Of a DNA stretch of 64,000 bases, positions 54,401 through 64,000 are shown piece after piece. The notes beneath the pieces are model-generated. The model searched no databases. It was not told where the DNA came from and saw only the letters and a list, made by a program, of their open reading frames with translations. The stretch comes from Thunnus maccoyii (taxonomy: Eukaryota > Chordata > Actinopteri > Scombriformes > Scombridae): contig NC_056540.1 in the NCBI RefSeq assembly GCF_910596095.1, forward strand, positions 20,236,501 to 20,300,500. Direction: 5' to 3'. The position numbers and the translations under genes are program-made. How positions within the stretch are numbered: the first letter of the stretch is position 1; each line of letters begins with the position of its first letter.

Positions 54401-56052
54401 AATTATGTAAAAATACCTTTTCTGTCATTAAGACCAGAAGGGTCCACTTTAACCACCCCATCTGCAAATGAGAAGAGGGCCAACAGCATTAGACTTCACA
54501 GAGACACGCATTTATGTAAATATATGTGAGGATGCACAAGCAAAAACTTTTGCACACACCGACTACTTCCACTGAATCCACATGGTCCACAAAGTCTCTC
54601 TTTCCCAAGTACAAGGCAATCTGAGGGAAGCAGAGAAAAGCAAACCAAGGTTACAAGACTTTTGGAGTTATTTCTGGGAGTTGGAAGAGCTACATATAAA
54701 TTTCACTCCTCCCTATCCTCAAAGGGTTCCCTGTAATGACTATATTACAGGGGCCACTTACATGTCCATTGCCGCTGGTCTTCTTGAAAACCCTGGGAAG
54801 AGAGGGGACAGGAAAAGATAGTGAAGCAGACTGTTATTTCAACACTTTAAGTTGAACTAAATGTATTAGAAACACAAGATTTTGAGGACATAATGCTTAT
54901 TTATCTACACTGAGTCACAACAATTTAGTTTCTTTTTCACACTTCTTAAGTGGTCTTAGGCCATGATTTTGACTTAACACAGTTGTCATTTTCAATTATA
55001 GGATAACCCCCCCACCCCTCTCTCCATCCCACTCCTGTGAGCACGGATTAGTGCTCAGGATGGAAATGCACCTGCTGACACCACTGTCTAATCCGGACCT
55101 AAGAAACAACAGTGATTTGGAAAGTTAATGTGCAATACTTAGTAATATAATCTGAAATAAAAATGTCCTCTTGTGCTTAGTATTTAATCAAGTAAGCAGT
55201 TATATGTTGGGTATTGTTCATAAACTTAATACCTCAATAATTAGATGCATAGTAGTGATGTATTATTACCAAATCCACCAAATCGTCTGATATTTCTGCA
55301 GAGAGTAGACCTGTAATGCTGAATGTTCAATGCAGTTTTGGAAAATGTGTTAAATGATTTATCAATATCCCAAAATAACCAGTGTTTCCCTTAACATTCC
55401 TAGGATTACATAACTGCAACCACTATCCCTTTGCTCTACGCGCACAGCCACAAACAAACACGTAATCCTCGGTGGTGTTTGCCTCTCTCTGGTGTGTGCC
55501 AAGTAATCCTGTTAAAACTTTTCCATTGTCTTGTAAACCTCTCTGCCAAGATCAAATCCACACAATCCATCTTAATCAGGATTTATCCGTATCCTGGAAG
55601 AGTCAAATGTAAGAAGAGTCGCAGAAACTCTGCATGCCTCCACCAAGATGTTAAATTGTTACTTCTAAGCTACTCTGCTTCTCTTTTGTGAAGGAATGAT
55701 CACTTTTAATTCCTGCATAGGTCCTGAGCAACTCTTTTTTCCCATCAAATGTCAAGTATCAAACAACAGTTTATTGAAGAACAACGTCAAAACAGTACCT
55801 CAAATGTTACAAGTTAATTTGAAGATTGTTAACATTTGGTATCTCCACAAATATACTGTTCATTTTGAGATCATAAATCATGACCGTTACAGTTGTGTGA
55901 TTATTTAACTTCCTTTTGTGGTATTTTAATACTTTAAACAAGTAAATTAAAAAGGAATAGGCATAGCTTTTAACATCTATTCTAAAATAGTAACTATGTT
56001 GCAATTATGAATGTAGCTAATGAGCCAAAACTTTTCATACTCACTTTGACAT
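51452..56052 (-). CDS. arr3: cone arrestin (arrestin 3, retinal X-arrestin)
   Basis: Fifteen coding exons, minus strand: 56052-56045, 54792-54762, 54620-54560, 54461-54417, 54319-54126, 54012-53953, 53849-53773, 53670-53535, 53445-53361, 53218-53146, 53011-52874, 52705-52628, 52519-52496 (24 nt), 52396-52347, 51480-51452. Phases agree throughout; 1089 nt, 362 codons plus stop (human about 388). Landmarks: [20 protein letters not shown], the receptor-binding finger loop [18 protein letters not shown], the phosphate-sensor strand [14 protein letters not shown] with its Arg, [20 protein letters not shown], and the gate-loop [13 protein letters not shown]. The last has the Asp/Glu-Asp pattern of the polar core. 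It quenches light-activated cone opsins. Features that separate it from beta-arrestin are the short N-terminus and the CVDF-type middle, plus the neighbours. The last exon is less certain: DIKIESVEA aligns with the start of the usual DIVIEEF tail but then stops. Confidence 0.92.
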
Positions 56053-56078
56053 GTTGATGGCAAAGTTATAGATCCAGT
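56045..56078 (-). other. arr3: arr3 start-codon exon
   Basis: Small exon with acceptor CATTTGCAG; 26 bases of 5' UTR precede ATG at 56052-56050. It contributes only MSK (two codons plus two bases) before the 1.25-kb intron. Confidence 0.8.
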
Positions 56079-56354
56079 CTGCAAATGAAAAAGATTAAAA
56101 GAGTTATCAAAGCATGTGATACTGATAATACTAATCAGTAGACTGTTCAGTGTAGGACGATCCTGATGTTATGGCTAACTTCTCATGTAAAGAGCACATG
56201 TTTCTGTCAGTGTAATCAATATACATAAAATGTGAAGTAACGCCAGTGAAAAATCTTCAGTAAATGCTGATTCTCATCTGTGCAATAACTGTATTGTCAT
56301 GCTGTTGAATGATAATTTCCTCAACTATTTCTAATGTTGCTGTTGGTCACTTAC

Positions 56355-56425
56355 CGTGCTCTCGCTACTGTCCTGTCCTTACTGTTGTCTCCTGTAATCC
56401 GTCGGCGTTGACAGCGCGTAGTGTG
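56355..56425 (-). other. arr3: arr3 non-coding first exon
   Basis: Ends at a GTAAGTGACC donor (sense CGAGAGCACG before it). It lies 30 bases downstream of a TATAAA box, so the 5' limit is set at about 56425. Confidence 0.6.
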
Positions 56426-56452
56426 TGTGCTAATCACTGCCTCCCGTTTGCC

Positions 56453-56458
56453 TTTATA
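56453..56458 (-). promoter_or_regulatory. TATA box of arr3
   Basis: Sense strand GGTATAAAGGCAAACGGG. It sits about 30 bases before the inferred transcription start and 100 bases before the first donor. TAATC-type homeodomain sites lie at 56431-56436 (TAATCA) and 56395-56400 (TAATCC), of the sort bound by CRX/OTX factors at photoreceptor genes. Confidence 0.55.
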
Positions 56459-58309
56459 CCATGACCTCCCAACCTTGGAGCCCTGCCCTCAGCTTACACA
56501 GCCTGTCAAAGACGGCTGTTTTAGAGAAAATCTGATTAATTCATTAGACTACTGTTTTGGTCCACAGAGCGAGTAAAAATAATTTTGTGTATGTGACTTC
56601 AAAAGAGTAAGCCCGGGGACGTATACAGGCAAGTTGAGTGTTTGGGGGGTGGGACAGATCTAGAGGGCAATAAACAGGCCATGTCCGATATTAAACTACG
56701 TTGGTCACTTGGCCTCCTAATGCATGTCAGGCATATTTTGATATGTGTTTAGACTGAATGTCATGACAGACAGTTGTGTATAATTTTCTTTATTACTGAA
56801 TGTAAATGTTCAAAAATCTGATTTTTCTATGACAGCATAATTTATAAATAGCAGTGGGACAAACTTTCCACTTTCCCTTAATGTCTTTTTAAGAACCATG
56901 ATCATAAAACTTGGTTAAAATATTGGTTTCAGTGGCTCGATGATAAATACTGAGATGGTGTAATTTCCCCAAACTGTGACATAGATTTAAAAGGCTGTTA
57001 GAGCCTCACTAAGGTTAAAAGATTGTGTTGTGAATGGATTATGCGTGAATGTTCAAGGAGTTGCTTTCTTATGGCTTAGACAGGAGTAGAGTGGTATTAG
57101 TTGGATTTTGGTTGTTATGGTAGCTAGGACGACAGATGGCTCCTCTACCAATCCTTGTGCAAGCTGTACACATGGCAGGTTTACAGAAATATAAGTGACC
57201 TGCTGACTTACTGCTGTGCGAGCAACAAGGCTTTGCAAATAGTATCACTCTTATTACAAAATGATCATGCCAATTAATACCACTGTTTATGGTTATGAAC
57301 AAGGTTACTTTAGCAAGTTAATGGCATTAGATATGTTGAAATGTTTGATACACATCAGTTTAATGTCTCCTTGATCATAAACTCTGGAATATCTAACTCG
57401 AGTTGACATGAATCACTTGAATGCACTATGAGTCTTGGTCTCTGTGAAGGTAGTGCCTCATCTTGGGAGTACACAGGGGTTTAGCCTGGCCTGTAGGTCA
57501 GGACACACATTCTCTGGCAGCATCATTCACAGGATCCAGCTTTCGAGTTGGCACCCAAGCTGTAGAGGTAAATCCGTCTAGTGGAGGATCTTCTCACTTC
57601 CTCAGTCAGGTGTAATTGATTGATTAATGAGGGAGCTGGATGATAGGTTTTATGGAAGACCGTGACACCTAAGATAATGAGTTGGCCTCCTTTCAACAGT
57701 CAGATGGGGACAAAGTTTGAGATCTCGTCAACAGTGGACAGACAGGACAGTGCTACTGTACACCCTCGGACCAGCAGCTGGGAGCTGACAGGGAAATCCA
57801 ACGTTAAACTGGTTAATGCGTTAAACTTATGTTCCTGATCATTCTTCATTAGCGCAGCACATATGACTTTTACATTCACCTCCATGCAATGAAATCCAGT
57901 AATGCTAAGAAACCGTGTTAAAAACTCTTCAGACTGCAAGACTATACACTGTACCAGAGGTTATTCTAAGAAATTGTAGCAAATGATTACTTTCGGAAGA
58001 GTGGTAATAGGTGGGAGCAGTGGCTCCTTTTATGTGAGGATTTAATGTAACATTAAAATTACAGCCACGATTTGGCAAGAAAGGTCGTGCAAACTGTTGC
58101 CTAGACTGAAAACTGCTCAGGCTTTTCCAATAAAAACACACAAACACTTTTGTAGGAACAGTGTGTGAACAGACTGTGTTGTTTCTTTTGAAGTCTTTTA
58201 TTAAAACAACTCTACAAGTATCCAAGCGGCTCTGTCATCAGATACTGAAAACTAAACCTTAATCTAACCGGAAGGCGCTCAAGCTAGCTATGTGACCCGG
58301 AAGGAGCTC

Positions 58310-58738
58310 GTTTTGTGAAACAAAGAGATTTGAATTCTTTTTGCAAACAACAAATCCTTCAGAAAGCCACAAATATCTTGGCTTCCTCTGGACATGTTCT
58401 AGCAAGTGAATTTTCTCTGTTGCCATCAGGGTGTCGTTATGCTTTGTCTGCTCGTAAAACTAACCACTATTCTAAATGGTTCATTCCCTTTGACAACTAA
58501 ACACTCCGTTGGTCCATTGTCATTGTTGGTGAATGCTTTATCTTGATCTTTTTATAGTGTTTATCAAACTTTTGTTTTTTATTACATATTCCATTCCCTG
58601 TTTTTTTAAATTCCTTTTGTGTGCTGTTTATTGTATTATTTATCTGTTTGTTTGTATGTTAGTGTGCCGTACAACAACCTCCTCCCAACAAATTAACCCT
58701 AGTGGGATTAACAAAGTTGTTTGTATCGTATCGTAACA
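58310..58738 (+). mobile_element. 3' fragment of a non-LTR retrotransposon
   Basis: The plus frame reads SEFSLLPSGCRYALSARKTN and SKWFIPFDN before a stop at 58498. This resembles the L-L-P-S-G-R-R-Y / K-T-N-R-Y conserved C-terminus seen in many fish LINEs. A T-rich 3' UTR and an end of TAGTGGGATTAACAAAGTTG followed by GTATCGTATCG repeats complete it. Confidence 0.65.
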
Positions 58739-61120
58739 AGTTTACATTAATAGATTTACTACTCGTGTCTATTATAGGCATCTACAGTCATTCTGATACA
58801 GCCTGTGCGCTTCAGTGACCAAACAAAACAACATCTGGTTTGAGGTAGATAATGAGAAACAGCATTGCCTGAGACCTTTACACCTCATCGGCATTTTATT
58901 ACAACTAAACCGTTCGTCTTATTGATGAATCAGCAGACACACTTTGTTAATGCTGAAGAAATACTATATTTTTGTTTACATCATTTACACAGTTGTATTT
59001 TTGTACACCACTCAATACTAGCCAGGATTAAAACACTAAAAGGAACTAAGATAATCTACTTTTCTTGTCCCTTAATGATGAACTGTCTAACTTGAATTTT
59101 CTTCTTCCAGTCTTAGCTCCACAAGGTTGCATATAGTCACATAAGCCCCTTACAGTTAAGCTGATGCCACTGTAGGCAAGCACTTTATATAGACAGTTTG
59201 TTCCTCAAAGGAGACCACTGAGTTGTCCCAGTAGGTTACAGCACCATGGCATTACCATTTCTTAACAACATGGTCTTCAGTGTGTTACTAAACTGACGCA
59301 GTGATGCAGTGTTTGTTGCAAAAGGGAACAAATTGAGCCAATCAGTGCTTCCTTATGACTGATGGTGAACCGTGCGAAGTGCTGTTTCCTTCCAGTATAA
59401 CCTTCAACTCAGACTTGTTGATGTGGAGTATCAAAATCATCATCACTGCTTTGAATTATAAACGCACTAGGAACACACAAGCATGAACTCAGACTAAATG
59501 TTGAGCAGGTACAGAGCACTTACTTGTTCAACTGTGCCAGATGTACTTTTGGCAGCTGCGACTCGCTCAACTCGACTCCTCGCTGCCATCAGTTTTATGG
59601 CTTCAAACTATATTTAATATTTGTAGTATTTCTGCTGTTTTAGAGTGTCTTTTTAGATTTATAGACCTTTTTGAGGATATACTACTACTTTTAATAGTTA
59701 TCAGCTCCTTCCTCAACTAATTCTTGTCCTATTATTCTTCAAGATGTACTGTTTTTTGGGCTCTCACATTATGTAATCAAATCCTGGCTTTCTTCCTGGC
59801 CTTGATTATATAAAATTAAACATAAATGTTTCTGCATCTTTCCATATCAGCAGAACTACAGCTCTTGAAGTATCTCTATTATCAATATAGGAGGTCTTAC
59901 TAAAACTAATCAAAAAATGCTAATGCGGTTTTTAGAAATGGGGTACATCTTGCCTTCTCAGTGTCTGTCTCAGTATCCTGTCCAATTCACTGCTTGCATA
60001 AGCAAAACAGTTGGTAGAACTGGATGGAGTAACAGATGAGAGGGAGAGGAGTCAGATCTGTGTCATACAACCACTGCTGTTTCTGTGAAAAACAAATGTG
60101 CTAAAAGGAAAACTATCTTTAAATAAGGGGAATTTTTTTTTGGTACTAATGGTGGTTAAGTTTTGTGGTTTTTGTAAACATTATCGTGACTCAACTAGAG
60201 ATAGATCTTCACTACAGATTGTGTTCAGATGTATGACAGACCAAATAGTTTTTTTTAAATTGGTCTGACCAAAATGGATTGAAATCCTCTGCGACCTAAG
60301 TGGGCCACTGCGGCTTTCGATGTTGTGAGAAAAACTTTCTGATTTCTTTCAACCTAATGAAGATGTGAATAAACTGCTTATTTAAATTTGGGTGAAGGCC
60401 TTTCAATCGCCTGTACTGTAAAAAATACGCATAAGATCATCAATTTATATTTCTATATTCTAAAGGTCCACATGAGTGCTATCAAGTTACCTGTCAAAGT
60501 TAGTAAGTAATCTGGAATGATACAGTATTTTTTATTTATATACCTTTCAGTTATGTGCTGTAGAGAACTCTCATAGCAACAATAAAACAAGCTGATGAGT
60601 TAGGGTAAGCAGATACGTCATCAGACGGGGATGGACTGGTGTCTATTTGTTTTATGGGGGCTGCGGTTGGTGGTCGGCACATTTCTGCTGAGTACTGAGA
60701 GGCAGAACAGCAAATATGGGACCAAACAGCTTCCCACAGAGCTCTACTCCAGCTAATGGAGAAGGAGGGAAGTAGGAGGGCTGAATGATGGCCGATGTTC
60801 TAGCAGGACAAAAATAAGAAAGTGAAGGTTGATCATAACCATATGGAGGCTGTTTTTTGGGCTGAAAGGGAAGGACTGAGCAAGGGAGGAACGGGAAGTT
60901 TAGAGAGAGTGACAAAAAGGAAAAAGGTTAAAAGAATGGAGAAAGAAGCGATGAGAGAAAGCAAATGTATCCACAGATAAAGATGATAAAAACAAGAGAG
61001 TGAAACTGAGGATTAGCTCGGCAGCTCAACTGTGAGTGGAAAGCTGAGTTTTCTGTTTTGAATTTCAGGAAAGAGGAAAGGCAGGAGCTGCAGGAGGAAG
61101 AAGAAAAATAGACGGGAGCA

Positions 61121-61155
61121 GGGAGAGAGAGAGAGAGAGAGGGAGAGAGAGAGAA
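61121..61155 (+). repeat. (GA)n tract
   Basis: GAGAGAGAGAGAGA with one GGGA interruption, about 1.2 kb upstream of the inppl1 start codon. Confidence 0.85.
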
Positions 61156-62282
61156 AAAGGAAGCAGACTGCTGTTTCACACACTGGTGGTGAAGTTGAGC
61201 CCCTCACAAGAATTCTCCTGGCTATGTCCGCCATCTGGAATGTCGAGTCACTTCCTCTGTCTGCCCTGCGCTCTAACGGGGTTGTCCTCTGCCTGTCTGC
61301 ACCCTCCCTCTGCTCTGACAGCACTGTGAGGAACCACTGGAGACCACACCAGCACGGACAGGACGCTTCTTCTGACAAGACACACACGCCAGCACACAAA
61401 CAGCCAGCATGAAAGCAAGACCCCCGGAGCAGCCCACGTCCAACCAGACTCACTCTAAATGGAATTTGGGCCTGGAAGAACCAAAGACAAGTGCAGTCAT
61501 CAGCTGAACTTTTTGGAGGGTGTTCCTATTCCCTTATATGGCAACAGAGCTGGGAAATCATTTGAATTAGTCTGGTTTCTGTTGCATGCCTGTCTGGTTT
61601 TAGTGCTGACTGAGTTCCATCTGGTATGTTTCTGTCTCTGCCGTGTGCGTGTGTGAGTGTGTGGGCGCTGTGTGTGCGGCCTGATTTGTTTGTTTTGCCA
61701 TTCTTGGTTCTTCTTTTTCTGTTGTTTGCATGTGGGGTTTTTGTTTTGGGACAAGAGGAGGGCTTGTGTTTGTGGTTAAGCTAGAGGCACCGTCATTGCC
61801 TGAGGGCTGGCTGCTTCATTCAGACTCTGCAAGCACCTCTCGCTATTTTTCCTCTCCCTCCCTCCCTCGCACTGCTGTGATGGTCTGTGTTTGTTGGAGC
61901 AACACACCCACCTGGGTTCAGAAACTTGCAACTAAAAACTGAAACCGGGTCTCTCTACACAAGGATATTATGAGAAAGGTGGACTGGAGCTTCTGCTGAA
62001 GAGGAGGCTGTTGTTCATGTGGACAAACCGCACAATCGGTTGGATGTTTCTTTTTCCTTCTCCAGTGCAACAGGATGTGTGACCCAGAGGGAACAAACAA
62101 GGACCCAGGAAGTGCTAGCTGATAAAAACAAGGTATTGGGTTGTCTCTCTACACAGACTTTGATCATGACGAAAAGGATCATGGGAAAGTTTCACAGCAC
62201 TAAAGTAGACAGCTCGACACGTTCTGACAACTTGAATGACAGATGTGATGTCCTCTGAGCAGGACTGACACAGAAAACTTAC

Positions 62283-62314
62283 GCGCGTGTGTGTGAGTGT
62301 GTGTGTGTGTGTGT
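62283..62314 (+). repeat. (GT)n tract in the inppl1 leader region
   Basis: GCGTGTGTGTGAGTGTGTGTGTGTGTGT, 66 bases before the inppl1 start codon. Confidence 0.85.
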
Positions 62315-62380
62315 TATGTCAGAGTCCTCACCTCATGCGGATTATCTTTATTGTTAAGGCATCTCTCAAGATTGATTGCC

Positions 62381-63842
62381 ATGGCTACGGCAGCATGGTA
62401 TCATCGTGACATCAGCCGTGTGCACGCAGAGGACTTGCTGGCACGGGCAGGGAGGGATGGCAGCTACCTAGTGAGAGACAGCGAATCTGTGCCAGGAGCG
62501 TATGCCTTGTGCCTACTGTGAGTATAGTACACATACACACACACACATACACGCACACAAATTCACCTACTTATAGGTCAGCCAGTTTATTTTACCTACC
62601 ACGATGAAACATAATTGACTATAAGAGGTACTATAAAGGTATTATGATCGCTTAGACTACGTTTTATACAAGCACTAGCGAGCTGTTAATGTAAATGTAC
62701 AGCTCTTGTCAGTAATACTGTGTAGATCCTAATTTAAAAGGAATGGAAAATGCAGTCCTTTTAAGCAGTTAAGTGGGTGTGACTGTTTGCACTCACTAGA
62801 AATAATTTTGCAATAGTTATTGAATGTTACTCTATATGGCTTGATTTATTTGTTCCATCTCCTTAAATATATTAATGAGTGATTCACTCTGGATAGCAGT
62901 AAATGCTTCCGTGTTTTAGAAGAGACAGAAAACAGCCCTACTTTATGTAAAATCATACCTAATTAAGACCTAAACTTTTAGATTTTGGCATATAGGAATG
63001 GAAAGTATTCATAAACTCAACATTCCTGCACAATGTCCTCATCTGCAAATTGAATCAGCAGCTTCACTCCCCCTGTCATATCCATCAGCGACACAATCAT
63101 CTGCCGGCAGGCTGCATTGGAACTGCTACGGCTGAAAAACGTGTACAGGCTGGGCCAGCTTCACACATACACCCTCTCCAGACTAGTCAGACTGTCCTGT
63201 GCAAACACAGTCCATCTCCGCCAGTTAAAACCCTGGCTCTGGACTCCCTGTTTCCCCTCTTACCCCGCTGTCTTCCCTGGGGCCCCTGGAAGAGGGCGGG
63301 AGCTCCAGCGACCGCACTATGCTGACTGCTCTTCAGCCTGAGCCAGATACATTCCTGAAAGCTGAGCCGGTCCGCTCGCAGTGCTCCCTCTTTCCCTTCG
63401 TTCTTTTCTCAATATCTCATTCCCACTTTTAGTTTTTGATTTATATTCAGTCATTCTGCTATTATTGTTCCCCTTTGGTAATGCACTGAACAGTAGCTGC
63501 CATTTATCTCTACCTAATGCCTGAACCTAATTTCTCTGAAGTTACTGATGGGGATGATCTATGTGTCCCTCACACATTGTAGACCTAAAACAAGCCTCAT
63601 CATTAGTGATCTGTAAAACGACTGCTGCCTTGTTAAGAAAGTCACAGTGTCCTCAATAACTACAACCCATCTGGTCCCTATTTCAACACTAAACTGAACT
63701 ATATTTTCCCCTCGAAGGTTATATTTGCTCTGTTACTAGCAATGTCAGTGATAAAAGTGATTTTTGTTTTTTTTAAAGGTTCCAACGTCATGTTCACACC
63801 TATCGTATTCTTCCTGATGCAGACGGCCTCCTAGCAGTCCAG
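62381..63842 (+). CDS. inppl1: SHIP2, phosphatidylinositol 3,4,5-trisphosphate 5-phosphatase 2; 5' end only
   Basis: Two coding exons, 62381-62517 (137 nt) and 63779-63842 (64 nt), join in phase 2. They encode the first 67 residues, starting [20 protein letters not shown]. This is the first half of the N-terminal SH2 domain. It has the phosphotyrosine-binding arginine in [10 protein letters not shown] and the paired strand [13 protein letters not shown]. The sequence is much closer to INPPL1 ([26 protein letters not shown]) than to INPP5D as I recall them. SHIP2 removes the 5-phosphate of PIP3 and tempers insulin and growth-factor signalling. The remaining SH2, the phosphatase domain and the SAM domain lie beyond 64000. 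The start has no upstream in-frame ATG in the exon. Fish carry two copies, so the a/b label is not decided. Confidence 0.9.
62518..63778 (+). other. inppl1 intron 1
   Basis: 1.26 kb with GTGAGTAT donor and TTTTTTTTAAAG acceptor. The middle (63050-63345) is GC-richer than the flanks and open in two overlapping plus-strand frames, but neither translation is recognisable. Confidence 0.6.
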
Positions 63843-64000
63843 GTGAGTAGTCTTCACCACACAGCACTGAATCCTCTGCCTGACAAAGGAGGAACAGAGG
63901 AAAGAAACACTATAGAAGTCTGAAACCTTGGCACAAACTGGACACAGAGAGAGAAACATAGCTGACGAGATGGAGTTTAGAGGGATCAAACAATGGTTTG

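Larger units (their letters stand above)
56460..62380. other. arr3-inppl1 intergenic region
   Basis: AT-rich to about 60.6 kb, with a LINE 3' fragment at 58310-58738. From 60.65 kb the plus strand becomes purine-rich, with a (GA)n tract at 61121-61155, and then GC-richer (61200-61480), probably including inppl1 promoter and 5' UTR exons that I cannot place. No other gene seen. Confidence 0.45.

Noticed and set aside
60652-61453. Minus-strand open frames (87-146 codons) rich in Ser, Leu and Phe
   Set aside because: Translation of the complement of a purine-rich, GA-repeat stretch; no domain and no start or splice support.

Overview
This is a piece of a vertebrate, almost certainly teleost fish, nuclear genome. 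The genes are split into short exons with GT-AG introns. About 90% of the window is intronic, untranslated or intergenic. The repeats (Tc1-like elements, hAT-like MITEs, 3' fragments of non-LTR retrotransposons, long CA/TG/TCTA arrays) are typical of ray-finned fish. I rebuilt the gene models by hand, matching splice sites, intron phases and protein similarity from memory; no search was run.

Layout: dlg3-like (minus, only the 5' end, 1.7-11.6 kb); gdpd2 (minus, complete, 15 coding exons, 539 codons, 14.8-24.7 kb); pdzd11 (plus, complete, 142 codons, 30.5-33.5 kb); a STARD10-like gene, probably stard14 (minus, complete, 265 codons, 36.5-41.2 kb); a RAB6-family gene, probably rab41 (minus, complete, 211 codons per isoform, 44.5-50.4 kb); arr3, cone arrestin (minus, 362 codons in my model, 51.5-56.1 kb); and the first two coding exons of inppl1/SHIP2 (plus, 62.4-63.8 kb, running off the right edge). 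pdzd11 and the stard gene are convergent. gdpd2 and pdzd11 are divergent.

The gene content recalls human Xq13.1 (DLG3, GDPD2, PDZD11, RAB41, ARR3). It also recalls the 11q13 region carrying STARD10, RAB6A, ARRB1 and INPPL1, so the block looks like one member of an ancient vertebrate duplicate pair. The genes do not form one pathway: synaptic/epithelial scaffold (dlg3), membrane phosphodiesterase (gdpd2), PDZ adaptor (pdzd11), lipid transfer (stard), Golgi trafficking GTPase (rab41), cone opsin shut-off (arr3) and phosphoinositide phosphatase (inppl1).

The most notable observation is in the rab gene. Two different coding exons are each present twice in tandem, with the same length (106/106 and 94/94 bases) and the same phases. 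This predicts two independent mutually exclusive choices and up to four GTPases. The first pair reproduces the known RAB6A/RAB6A' substitutions. The second pair changes the region around the G5 box. Other observations are a 29-base microexon that sets the gdpd2 C-terminus, a probable GC-AG intron in gdpd2, a shortened arr3 C-tail, a UG-repeat in place of a polypyrimidine tract in pdzd11, and several MITEs with clean ends. I see no bacterial-type operon, CRISPR array, tRNA or rRNA gene.
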